Program-made: the position numbers and the translations under genes
Origin: an uncultured Collinsella sp.
Lineage (GTDB): Bacteria; Actinomycetota; Coriobacteriia; Coriobacteriales; Coriobacteriaceae
Assembly (NCBI GenBank): GCA_958407085.1
Contig: CATYHY010000004.1
Coordinates: 1-25,868 of the forward strand
Length of the DNA stretch: 25,868 bases
Direction of reading: 5' to 3'
The notes under the pieces: model-generated
Database searches by the model: none
What the model was told of the DNA's origin: nothing
What the model saw: only the letters and a program-made list of their open reading frames with translations
Shown here: positions 1 to 6,759 of the stretch, piece by piece
Numbering within the stretch: the stretch's first letter is position 1
How the letters are laid out: each line of letters begins with the position of its first letter

Positions 1-39
1 CGAACGGCGCGCCTGTTTAGCGAAACTGGTGAAAAATAG
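1..39 (+). other. possible C-terminal tail of an upstream gene
   Basis: Frame 1 reads RTARLFSETGEK and then TAG at 37-39, just before the point where the IS3-like sequence starts. It could be the end of a gene that lies left of the window, with the IS remnant lodged just after its stop codon. Thirteen codons are far too few to identify a product, and an open frame of this length can occur by chance. Confidence 0.2.
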
Positions 40-45
40 ATTGAC

Positions 46-798
46 GCTAACATCGGTGAGCCACAGCCGGTTGGGCTCGTCGGCGTGGAAATTCCTGTTC
101 ACGAGGTTCTCCGGCGCCTTGGAGACCTCGCCGGCGTAGGAGCTGTAGCCCCGGGCGCGCCTCTTGTTGTAGACGACCTCGAGGCCCTCCTCGCGCATCA
201 CGCGGGCCACGCGTTTCTCGCTGGCGCGGACGCCCTCGCGGCGCAGGCGCGCCCAGACGGTGCGGTACCCCCAGCACCCCGAGCCCTCGCGGAAGATGCG
301 CACCACGCGGTCGCGTATGTCGGCGTCGCGGTCGCGCGGTGCGGCGACGCGGGGCCTCCAGTACTCATAGGAGCTCTTCGATATCCTCAAGAAACCTGTG
401 ATCGAGCGGAGGGGCAGGGCGGTCGCCCGCCTCAATCTCTCGCCGAGCTCGCACTTGCTCCTGTTCGAGATCGAAGCCGGGTCCCACCCTTCCGCTTTTA
501 GGTCGGCCAACACCGCCCTGAGCAGGAGGTTCTCTATCTGGTCCTCGTTGAGCCCGGCGAGCGGGCCGGTCGCGGGCGGGGCGTAGATCGACTTGTCGGG
601 GCCCAAGCTGGCCTCCTTCCGGCGCGGTTTCCTCGCACCGATTCTACAGCGCGCCCCGGTGTAGCTGTGCGGGAGGTGGCCCGTCGCCCACTTCTTGGCC
701 GCGCCCACCGTGACCCCCGCGAACTCCGCGGCGGCGGTCGGCCCCATGCCGTCCTCCGTCGCCAGGAGGAAGAGCTCGACCTTCTCCCTGCTGTACAT
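46..798 (-). pseudogene. IS3-family transposase, truncated at its C-terminal end
   Basis: One uninterrupted minus-strand frame starts at ATG 796-798, preceded by GGAGG with six bases of spacing. Residues 1-45 look like the small HTH part that recognises element ends. Residues 177-189 (GYRTVWARLRREG) belong to the HTH_21 region typical of IS3 OrfB. The integrase core begins near residue 240 with EPNRLWLTDV and contains the first catalytic Asp at about residue 249. Directly after this the resemblance to IS3 transposases stops, although the frame stays open to the window edge with unrelated residues (VNLFFTSFAKQ). The second Asp and the Glu of the DDE triad are therefore absent from this piece and it cannot be active alone. 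The upstream OrfA-like and downstream OrfB-like parts lie in one frame, with no frameshift. I am confident of the family and moderately confident of the exact break point, which lies near 46-50. Confidence 0.8.
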
Positions 799-870
799 GC
801 GAACCTCCAGTCCGGACCGCTTCACGGTCCAACTTTCTGTCCGCACCCCCCTTTTGGAGGCTGATGTACA
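46..870 (-). mobile_element. IS3-family element remnant with only its 5' end retained
   Basis: The element holds the truncated transposase plus about 70 bases of its 5' leader. On the minus strand the leader contains AAAGTTGGACCG, which resembles the inner terminal repeats of IS150-group elements, and a small hairpin (GGACCG/CGGTCC, 814-830) just upstream of the ribosome binding site. The terminal bases appear to be TGTACA at 865-870. The other end is missing at the left junction, and no target-site duplication can be scored. Confidence 0.6.
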
Positions 871-880
871 CAAATGCAGA

Positions 881-939
881 ATCCAGCGCAGCCCAGAGGC
901 GCCCTCCACATGTCTGGACTCTCTATGGCTGCGCTGGAT
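881..939. repeat. long imperfect palindrome next to the IS end
   Basis: Arms of 13 bp match perfectly: ATCCAGCGCAGCC at 881-893 and GGCTGCGCTGGAT at 927-939. The pairing resumes after a small internal loop with AGAG (895-898) against CTCT (921-924). There is no T-run after either arm, so it is not an ordinary intrinsic terminator. It sits eleven bases from the IS end and its right arm supplies part of the likely promoter of the next gene. Confidence 0.6.
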
Positions 940-963
940 AGACATCGCCGAAACGGGTATAGT
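935..963 (+). promoter_or_regulatory. likely promoter of the CDP-alcohol phosphatidyltransferase gene
   Basis: TGGATA at 935-940 and TATAGT at 958-963 are separated by 17 bp, which fits a housekeeping sigma factor promoter. The -35 hexamer overlaps the right arm of the palindrome at 881-939. The predicted transcript would have a leader of about 30 bases before the GTG start. Confidence 0.45.
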
Positions 964-999
964 ATCGAAAGTTTTGTCGTTAACCAGCGGGGGAGTCCT

Positions 1000-1704
1000 G
1001 TGGGCATCAAAAAGAAGATCAAAAAGGAGCTTATCGGCACTTCCGATTACCCGTCGAATAAGATCTTTACGATCTCCAATTTCATTACCTTTACGCGCCT
1101 GATTCTCACCCTGGTATTTCTGTACCTGTTTGTGACGGATAACAACCGCGTCATCGCCATCGTTATCTACGCCGTTGCCGCATCCACCGACTGGATGGAC
1201 GGTCAGATCGCCCGCATGACTAAGACGGTCTCGTGGCTCGGCAAGGTCATGGATCCCATTTGCGACCGTGCGCTGCTGTTCACCGGCGTGCTGGGACTGG
1301 TGGTTCGCGGAGAGCTGCCAATCTGGGTCTGCGTGCTCATTATTGGCCGCGACATCTATCTGGGCATCGGCACGCTTATCGTGCGTCATTATCATCGTCG
1401 CCCCATCGATGTCGTCTTTCCCGGAAAGATTGCCACAGCGCTGCTCATGACCGGCTTCTCGCTCATGCTGCTCGGTTTCCCCGTTATTGACGGCCTGCAT
1501 CTTTTACCTTCATCCCTTACGGCCTTCCCAGGCCTCAACGGGAGCTCGGTACCGCTCGGCATCTTCTTTGTCTACGGCGGCGTGGTCTTTTCCATGCTCA
1601 CCGCCGTCATCTACTCCGTTAAGGGCGGAGTGGCCATTAAACAGGCCATCGCGCATCCAGAGGACGAGGACGTCGACTTTCTCAACCCCGAAATCGAAGA
1701 CTGA
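1000..1704 (+). CDS. CDP-alcohol phosphatidyltransferase family membrane protein
   Basis: The product (234 aa) should transfer a phosphatidyl group from CDP-diacylglycerol to a small alcohol in the cytoplasmic membrane. The signature D-x2-DG-x2-AR-x8-G-x3-D-x3-D is complete, running from D64 through D67-G68, A71-R72, G81 and D85 to D89, and is flanked by hydrophobic helices. The frame is open from 874, but the GTG at 1000 is preferred. A GGGGGAG ribosome binding site (989-995) lies just upstream, the protein then begins with a normal lysine-rich cytoplasmic end, and the longer version would start within the palindrome. The acceptor alcohol cannot be read from the motif: phosphatidylglycerophosphate synthase or a cardiolipin or inositol-type enzyme are all possible. 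A second family member lies at 22037-22675. In Mycobacterium tuberculosis a pgsA-type gene likewise sits a few genes before the garA/merR pair, so the neighbourhood is conserved. Confidence 0.85.
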   Translation: MGIKKKIKKELIGTSDYPSNKIFTISNFITFTRLILTLVFLYLFVTDNNRVIAIVIYAVAASTDWMDGQIARMTKTVSWLGKVMDPICDRALLFTGVLGLVVRGELPIWVCVLIIGRDIYLGIGTLIVRHYHRRPIDVVFPGKIATALLMTGFSLMLLGFPVIDGLHLLPSSLTAFPGLNGSSVPLGIFFVYGGVVFSMLTAVIYSVKGGVAIKQAIAHPEDEDVDFLNPEIED

Positions 1705-1770
1705 TTCATTGGGGTATGATTACGTACAGTTTATTCTTTGCGGCATGTCCGCGTTAAGTTAGGGGTTGTC

Positions 1771-2205
1771 ATGGACAACATGGTTAATAATATGCCTCAG
1801 AACGATAAGACCGCGGACGCTACCTGCGTTTTCCGCGTTCCTTCGAGCGATGTCACCGTTCCCGATCTTATGGCCAACGTGCGCATCACCGCCCCCGTTC
1901 TGTCCATCGTCAAGGGCCCGCAGACCGGTGCCGCCTTTGAGCTTGAGGATGACTGCACCACGATTGGCCGCGATCCGGCAAATGGAGTCTTCCTCAACGA
2001 CATGACGGTATCGCGCAGCCATGCACGCATTATTCGCGAGGGGCTGGGCGCTCGTATCGAGGATCTCGGCTCGCTCAACGGCACCTGGGTCGACGGCGCC
2101 ATCGTCAATGCCGCCCCGCTGCACGACGGTTCTTCCGTTCAGATCGGTACGTTTACGCTCATCTACCACGAGAGCACGCCGGAGCGCATCGAAACCGGTG
2201 AGTAG
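1771..2205 (+). CDS. FHA-domain protein, GarA-like
   Basis: This small cytoplasmic protein (144 aa) has one forkhead-associated domain at about residues 44-134. The phosphothreonine-binding residues are all present: G66-R67, S81-x2-H84 and N103-G104 within SLNGT. The N-terminal tail contains DATCVF around T18, which resembles the ETTSVF phosphorylation motif of mycobacterial GarA. A Ser/Thr kinase could therefore phosphorylate the tail and cause it to fold onto its own FHA domain. Start ATG 1771 follows AGGGG (1761-1765). An upstream in-frame TTG at 1738 has no comparable site. The MerR gene starts three bases after the stop, so the two are almost certainly cotranscribed, the same order as Rv1827-Rv1828. 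No kinase is encoded in this window. The FHA assignment is firm; GarA-like function is inferred from the tail and the neighbour. Confidence 0.88.
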   Translation: MDNMVNNMPQNDKTADATCVFRVPSSDVTVPDLMANVRITAPVLSIVKGPQTGAAFELEDDCTTIGRDPANGVFLNDMTVSRSHARIIREGLGARIEDLGSLNGTWVDGAIVNAAPLHDGSSVQIGTFTLIYHESTPERIETGE

Positions 2206-2208
2206 GTA

Positions 2209-3087
2209 ATGGCCGAACGCAACTATCTGAGTATCGGCCAAGTCGTCAACCTACTTCGAGGCGCATACCCCGATCTTTCGAACTCAAAAATTAGATTTTT
2301 AGAAGATGAGGGGCTCATTACCCCTCATCGTACGCCCAAGGGTTACCGTCAGTATTCTAAGGAGGACGTTGATCGTCTGGAGGTCATCCTGCATCTGCAG
2401 AAGACCCGCTACATGCCGCTCAACGTCATCAAACAGCGTCTGGAAAATGCCACCGACTTGTCCACGCTCGCCTACGAGGTTGGCTTGCTGTCCGATGTTC
2501 CACTCAAGACGGAACCCAAAGAGACCAAGCAAAAGCTGCATCCCATCGAGACCATTCCCGACATGCTGGGCGTCGATATCTCGTTTATCCGTTCTTTGGC
2601 CGAAAACGATCTCATTCGCATCATCAAGAGCCCGCAGAACCGCGAACTTGTCGATGGTCGCGATTTCCCGATTATCCGTTACTGCTCGGAGCTGTCGCGT
2701 TTCCACATCGAGCCGCGCAACCTGCGTCAGTATGTGTCGTCGGCCAACCGTGAGTCCTCGATGTTCGAGCAGGTGCTCGTGAGCATGCTCGGCATGGATA
2801 CCTCCGATGACGAGCGCGACGCCAAGCTCGAGCGCGCGTTTAAGAAGCTGCACGACCTCACGGAGGGCGTCCACACCGCACTGCTCAAGAACCGTGTCTT
2901 CGAGTCGCTCAACGCCGTGGTCGAGGACGCCGACATCGATGCACTCGATGAGGAAATCACTCGTTCCGAGTCCACCAAGGCCAAAAACGAAGAGACAGCC
3001 GCGCCGGCTTCGCACGAGGATTCTCTCGTAAAGCCGCTCAAGGTCGTCGCCCCTTCGCAATCCGGCACCGTCACCGCGGGCAAGTAA
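2209..3087 (+). CDS. MerR-family transcriptional regulator
   Basis: Residues 5-75 form a MerR winged helix-turn-helix (LSIGQVVNLLR, IRFLEDEGLI, GYRQYSKEDVDRL). The protein is long for the family (292 aa). It has a second helical block at about 105-170 that again resembles a MerR-type HTH (IPDMLGVDISFIRSLAENDLI), as in the Rv1828 group. The C-terminal 60 residues are acidic and Ser/Thr-rich and probably disordered. There is no cysteine or metal-site pattern of the classical metal-sensing MerR proteins. It follows the FHA gene after three bases and precedes apt by 40 bases, so it is probably cotranscribed with FHA. The target genes and inducer cannot be told from the sequence. Confidence 0.88.
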   Translation: MAERNYLSIGQVVNLLRGAYPDLSNSKIRFLEDEGLITPHRTPKGYRQYSKEDVDRLEVILHLQKTRYMPLNVIKQRLENATDLSTLAYEVGLLSDVPLKTEPKETKQKLHPIETIPDMLGVDISFIRSLAENDLIRIIKSPQNRELVDGRDFPIIRYCSELSRFHIEPRNLRQYVSSANRESSMFEQVLVSMLGMDTSDDERDAKLERAFKKLHDLTEGVHTALLKNRVFESLNAVVEDADIDALDEEITRSESTKAKNEETAAPASHEDSLVKPLKVVAPSQSGTVTAGK

Positions 3088-3127
3088 CAGCTGCCGCTTA
3101 TCCGGCAACCCATTGAAAGGTCATGTA

Positions 3128-3658
3128 ATGTACGACTTCGAATCTCAAATCGTCGACATCCCCGACTATCCCGAGCCCGGAGTCATCTTTAAAGACATCA
3201 CGCCGCTCTTTGGCAATCCCGAGGCGCTCAAAGCCATGACCGATGCCCTCGCCGAGCACTTTGCCGGCATGGGAATCACCAAGGTCGTGGGTCCCGAGGC
3301 TCGCGGCTTTATGGTTGGCGTACCGGTGGCTGTAGCCCTTGGCGCCGGCTTTGTTCCCGCACGTAAACCGGGCAAGCTGCCGCGCGAGACCGTAAGCCAG
3401 AGCTACGAGCTCGAGTACGGAACGGATTCCATTGAGATCCATGCCGACGCTATCAGCTCTAAAGATACCGTGTTGATTCTGGACGACTTGGTCGCGACGG
3501 GCGGAACCGTCGAGGCAACAGGTAAACTGGTGCGAGATATGGGCGCAAAGCTTATCGGTTACGGTTGTATCCTTGAGCTTGCGTTTCTCAACCCGCGCGA
3601 GAAGCTCACGCCGTCTGATGACGATGTGGAGCTCTTTAGCCTGGTGACGGTGGACTAG
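3128..3658 (+). CDS. apt: adenine phosphoribosyltransferase
   Basis: Apt converts adenine and PRPP to AMP and pyrophosphate in purine salvage. The protein is 176 aa, normal for the family. It carries the N-terminal IPDYPEPGVIFKDITPLF segment typical of Apt at about residues 11-28, VGPEARGF (54-61) and the PRPP-binding motif VLILDDLVATGGT at 115-127. The start at ATG 3128 is preferred over an in-frame TTG at 3113 because AAAGG at 3116-3120 gives seven bases of spacing. It lies between the MerR regulator and a cell-wall hydrolase, with short gaps on both sides and no visible terminator, so it may share their transcript. Confidence 0.95.
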   Translation: MYDFESQIVDIPDYPEPGVIFKDITPLFGNPEALKAMTDALAEHFAGMGITKVVGPEARGFMVGVPVAVALGAGFVPARKPGKLPRETVSQSYELEYGTDSIEIHADAISSKDTVLILDDLVATGGTVEATGKLVRDMGAKLIGYGCILELAFLNPREKLTPSDDDVELFSLVTVD

Positions 3659-3690
3659 CCGTTACCCTTAGTTACTGGAAAGGAAGCTAC

Positions 3691-4818
3691 ATGCGCACAG
3701 CAAACACGCACAAAAACATGGCACGCTGCGCTGCTACGGCAACCCTCGCTTGTGTTTTGGGCCTGGGCCTCGCGGCTCCTACCTATGCCGATACCGCATC
3801 CGACCTTGCCGCTGCTCGCACCAAGCTCGAGCAGATTGGCACGCAAACCCAGCAGATCTACGACGAGCTCGCCACTCAGACGCAAGCACTCGACCAGACC
3901 GCCGGTGAGATCACGCAAAAGCAGCAGGAGATCGCCGATGGTCAGGTCAAGCTCTCTAACTACGTTGCCGGTGAGTACAAGACCGGCGGTCTGAGCCTGC
4001 TCCAGGTCCTGACGGGCGTCGATGACCTAGGCGATATGCTCAACCGCCTGTTCTACTACGGCAAGGTTTCCGACAAGCAGGCCCAGACCATCCAAGATGT
4101 CAAGGAGCTTAAGCAGGAGCTCACCGACAAGCAGGCCGAGCAGGAGAAGAACGTCGCCGCCACACAAAAGAAGGTTGACGAGCTCAATGCTCAGCAGGCC
4201 GAGGCTCAGAATGTTGTGAGCTCTCTGGACTCCCAATTGCAGGCCGAGCTTGCCGCCGAGGCCGAGGCCAACGCAGCACTGCAGGCCGGCATTAACGCCA
4301 GCACCGCCGAGAAGGCCACGGTGAGCACCGAGACCACTGGCACGACTGAGAACACTAACAAAGGTGGCGGTACGACCAATGACGGCGGCAACACGCCTGC
4401 CCCCACTCCCACGCCCGCTCCTGCCCCTACGCCGCAGCCCGCTCCGGCTCCGGCTCCGGCTCCAGCCCCTTCGGCGCCGAGCCAGTCCGTTGACGGCGGC
4501 AGTGTTGTTTCGCGCGCCTACAGCAAGCTTGGTTGTGCTTATTCCTGGGGCGGCATTGGCCCGGACAGCTTTGACTGCTCCGGCTTTGTGAGCTACTGCC
4601 TCACCGGTCGCTACTGCCGTTTGGGCACCACCGGCACGTTTATGGGTTGGACGCGCGTTTCCGATCCTCAGCCGGGTGACGTTGTGGTCAACTCTTACCA
4701 CACCGGCATCTATATTGGTGGCGGCCAGATGATCCATGCTTCCGACTACAACACGGGCGTTATCATCAGCTCTGTCGCAGCCGGCATGAACAACAACTAC
4801 ATTTTCGTGCGCTACTAA
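3691..4818 (+). CDS. secreted NlpC/P60 peptidoglycan hydrolase with coiled coil
   Basis: The 375-residue protein starts with a signal peptide (about 1-33, likely cleaved after PTYA). A long coiled coil rich in Gln, Ala and Glu follows at about 35-205, then a Thr/Gly stretch and a Pro-Ala linker at 236-264. The NlpC/P60 peptidase domain occupies 270-375. The catalytic Cys is C296 in DCSG, the His is H337 in YHTGIYIG, and H349 fits the third position. The layout matches PcsB/RipA-type endopeptidases, which cut stem peptides during cell separation. The coiled coil probably controls access to the active site, as known for PcsB. The ribosome binding site GGAAAGGA lies about seven bases before ATG 3691. 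A terminator follows at 4843-4880. Confidence 0.92.
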   Translation: MRTANTHKNMARCAATATLACVLGLGLAAPTYADTASDLAAARTKLEQIGTQTQQIYDELATQTQALDQTAGEITQKQQEIADGQVKLSNYVAGEYKTGGLSLLQVLTGVDDLGDMLNRLFYYGKVSDKQAQTIQDVKELKQELTDKQAEQEKNVAATQKKVDELNAQQAEAQNVVSSLDSQLQAELAAEAEANAALQAGINASTAEKATVSTETTGTTENTNKGGGTTNDGGNTPAPTPTPAPAPTPQPAPAPAPAPAPSAPSQSVDGGSVVSRAYSKLGCAYSWGGIGPDSFDCSGFVSYCLTGRYCRLGTTGTFMGWTRVSDPQPGDVVVNSYHTGIYIGGGQMIHASDYNTGVIISSVAAGMNNNYIFVRY

Positions 4819-4842
4819 GTCACTCTGTATAGCAAACGAATG

Positions 4843-4880
4843 TGAACCTCGTGGTCTTTGGGCTGCGAGGTTCATTTATT
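4843..4880 (+). terminator. intrinsic terminator after the NlpC/P60 gene
   Basis: A perfect 9-bp stem, TGAACCTCG (4843-4851) against CGAGGTTCA (4866-4874), is followed by TTTATTTA. The loop is 14 bases. It lies 25 bases after the NlpC/P60 stop codon. Confidence 0.65.
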
Positions 4881-4936
4881 TAGGACCGTGCTCCATACAT
4901 GATCCCAATGAGCTAGTTTTCAATACTAGATGCACG

Positions 4937-4964
4937 TTTCATAGGTAAGCAAGATGGCTATAAT
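4937..4964 (+). promoter_or_regulatory. likely degV-family gene promoter
   Basis: A perfect TATAAT is at 4959-4964, 30 bases before the DegV start. The matching -35 region is poor (TTTCAT at 4937-4942, 16 bp away), so an activator may be needed or the promoter may be weak. A small dyad, CTAGT-N7-ACTAG (4913-4929), lies just upstream. Confidence 0.5.
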
Positions 4965-4993
4965 ATATGAGAAACATTTAGAAAGGACCCTCT

Positions 4994-5860
4994 ATGAGCT
5001 GGGCACTTATCTCCGATTCGAGCTGCAACCTCCGCGATTGGCAACCGACCGCGCCCCATACCATCTTTGCATTTGCACCCCTCAAAATTCGAGTGGGGGA
5101 GCGTGAGTTCGTCGATGACCTCACGCTCGACGTTCACGAACTCAATTGCGCCGTGCAGGCGGAGTCGAGCGCTTCTTCGAGCGCCTGTCCGAGCGTAGGC
5201 GAGTGGACCGAACTCTTTAGGCTTGCCGACAAGACAATTTGCATGCCCATCTCCGAGGGTGTCTCGGGAAGCTACAATGCCGCCGCCACGGCACGCGATT
5301 TGGTTCTTGCCGAGGATCCGAACCGTCAGATTCATCTGGTCAATTCTCGCGCAGCCGGCGGCAAAATGGACCTGATCTTCCTGCTGTTCGACCGCTATCT
5401 CGCAAGCAATCCCAACGTCTCTTTTGAGGAAGCCTGCGGCTATTTTGATGAGCTGGAACAGAACAGCAAGATCCTCTTTAGCCTGTGCAATTACGAAAAT
5501 CTCGCCAAGGCCGGACGTATTCCCAAGGCAGCCGGCGTTATTGCCAATAAACTCAACATTCGAGTTTTAGGCACAGCAAGCGAAGCGGGGGAGATCAAGC
5601 TCGTCGGTCACACCCGTGGCGCAAAGAAGATGCTTGGCAAGATTGTCGACACCATGGAGGCCGAGGGCTTTACCGGTGGAGAAGTCGTCATCGACCATGT
5701 CGAGAATGAGGCGGGCGCCCAGGCACTTGCCAGTCGCATTGTGGAGCATTGGCCCGGCTCCAAGACCATCATTATGCCCTGCAACGGACTGGATTCATAC
5801 TATGCCGAGATGCACGGGCTCATTATCGGCTACGGCATGGGCGTGGCATCGGGCCAATAA
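4994..5860 (+). CDS. DegV-family protein (fatty-acid binding, FakB-like)
   Basis: DegV proteins bind a fatty acid and, as FakB subunits, present it to the kinase FakA for phosphorylation before incorporation into phospholipid. The 288-residue protein opens with the family motif ALISDSSCN (4-12), has PISEGVSGSYNAA in the middle with the ligand-contacting Ser/Gly loop, and ends with the second domain that closes over the acyl chain. Start ATG 4994 follows AGAAAGGA with good spacing. It has its own TATAAT promoter and lies between two terminators, so it is probably a single-gene unit. No FakA-type kinase is encoded in the window. The bound lipid cannot be predicted. Confidence 0.88.
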   Translation: MSWALISDSSCNLRDWQPTAPHTIFAFAPLKIRVGEREFVDDLTLDVHELNCAVQAESSASSSACPSVGEWTELFRLADKTICMPISEGVSGSYNAAATARDLVLAEDPNRQIHLVNSRAAGGKMDLIFLLFDRYLASNPNVSFEEACGYFDELEQNSKILFSLCNYENLAKAGRIPKAAGVIANKLNIRVLGTASEAGEIKLVGHTRGAKKMLGKIVDTMEAEGFTGGEVVIDHVENEAGAQALASRIVEHWPGSKTIIMPCNGLDSYYAEMHGLIIGYGMGVASGQ

Positions 5861-5879
5861 CGTCCAACTAAACAAAAAC

Positions 5880-5921
5880 ACGGGCGGGATAAAGTGTCTG
5901 ATGGCTCTTTGTCCCGCCCGT
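5880..5921. terminator. bidirectional terminator between the DegV and DUF1836 genes
   Basis: A 15-bp stem, ACGGGCGGGATAAAG (5880-5894) against CTTTGTCCCGCCCGT (5907-5921), has a single G-T pair. On the minus strand the stem is followed by GTTTTTGTTTAG, an excellent T-run for the DUF1836 gene. On the plus strand the tail (CTTGTAC) is weaker but the stem should still serve degV. Confidence 0.8.
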
Positions 5922-5933
5922 CTTGTACATCGG

Positions 5934-6545
5934 CTAGCTATTAAACCCGTTGAACTTTAGATAGCTCATGAGATACGCCTTCGATACAAAAGACGATACC
6001 GCGCTGCGCACGAGCAGCGACTCGCGTGTGACCTGATGAGCCGTATCGGCTACGGGAGCCTGCTCAATGGAGAACGCCGCACGAATCGATGCCTCGAGCT
6101 GATCGACCACATAGTCAAAGGCGGTCGGCGCATCGTAGCTCAGGCGCTGAATATTAAAGAGCGCCTGAACCGCAGCGATGGGCAGTACCTGCTTAAAAAT
6201 ACAGATGGCGATGAGACGCGCAATCTGCTCACGACCATACTGCTTTTTAACCGGAGCGGGAACGAGGCCGACCTTTACGTAGTTGTTGATCATCGAAGGC
6301 GTAATGACGGGCTGCTCCACACAAATCGAAAGTGGCTCCATCCACAGTTCAATGTACTCAATAACCTGGTCACGGTAGAGCGTTACATTCGGCAACTGGT
6401 TATAGCGCGCCAAGCTGAGCGTATTGAGTTTGCGGACCATATCAGACTGGATAAATGCATCAGGTAGCACCGTGGGCTGAATATCCTCTGGGCTAATGCT
6501 AACCGATGTATCGGACATAGGAATGACATGTTTAACGTGATTCAT
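5934..6545 (-). CDS. DUF1836 domain protein, putative HTH regulator
   Basis: The 203-residue protein matches what I recognise as DUF1836: VITPSMINNYVKVGLVPAPVKKQYGREQIARLIAICIFKQ at about 80-119 reads like a MerR-type helix-turn-helix, followed by a helical C-terminal part. A DNA-binding role is inferred and no effector domain is recognisable. Start ATG 6545 is preceded by GGAGGT with five bases of spacing. The gene is convergent with the degV-family gene, sharing a bidirectional terminator, and downstream of a dyad (6577-6589) placed as an operator would be. DUF1836 genes are often found beside degV-like genes in Firmicutes; I state this from memory. The local base composition around its promoter is clearly AT-richer than the surrounding genes. 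Confidence 0.75.
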   Translation of the reverse strand: MNHVKHVIPMSDTSVSISPEDIQPTVLPDAFIQSDMVRKLNTLSLARYNQLPNVTLYRDQVIEYIELWMEPLSICVEQPVITPSMINNYVKVGLVPAPVKKQYGREQIARLIAICIFKQVLPIAAVQALFNIQRLSYDAPTAFDYVVDQLEASIRAAFSIEQAPVADTAHQVTRESLLVRSAVSSFVSKAYLMSYLKFNGFNS

Positions 6546-6568
6546 ATGGTACCTCCGTTCATTTTTAT

Positions 6569-6597
6569 ATTGTATTCTAGATTATCTAGTTTTGCAT
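6569..6597 (-). promoter_or_regulatory. DUF1836 gene promoter with an internal dyad
   Basis: On the minus strand a TACAAT -10 lies at 6569-6574. A perfect dyad CTAGA-TTA-TCTAG (6577-6589) fills the -10/-35 spacer. The -35 region near 6592-6597 is weak. A dyad here is where an autorepressor would bind. Confidence 0.45.
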
Positions 6598-6673
6598 ACC
6601 ACAATGAACGATATGATCATCGGCTTTGGCTCGGGTCCGGCCGCAAGATAATTGGCTCAGACTTTGCACAACA

Positions 6674-6720
6674 AAACATCCCGCGACAACGTTGCCTTAA
6701 GCTCGTTGTGCAGGATGTTT
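6674..6720 (-). terminator. terminator of trxB
   Basis: A long hairpin pairs AAACATCC (6674-6681) with GGATGTTT (6713-6720) and ACAACG (6686-6691) with CGTTGT (6704-6709), with a small internal loop between. On the minus strand the stem is followed by TTTTGTTGTG. It lies about 40 bases after the trxB stop codon. Confidence 0.65.
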
Positions 6721-6759
6721 AAGTGATAGAACAACCTTACATAAGATATATTATCGTAC

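Noticed and set aside
85..501. Plus-strand frame of 138 codons over the IS remnant
   Set aside because: The minus strand in the same region reads as an uninterrupted IS3 transposase with a ribosome binding site, so this frame is its shadow.
881..939. Intrinsic terminator
   Set aside because: The stem is long, but neither strand has a T-run after it, so it is reported as a palindrome of unknown role.
4206..4412. Minus-strand frame of 68 codons
   Set aside because: It is antisense to the coiled coil and linker of the NlpC/P60 gene, with no ribosome binding site or domain.
4413..4480. Repeats of a 6-base unit (GCTCCG type)
   Set aside because: They encode the Pro-Ala linker of the NlpC/P60 protein in frame; ordinary low-complexity coding sequence.
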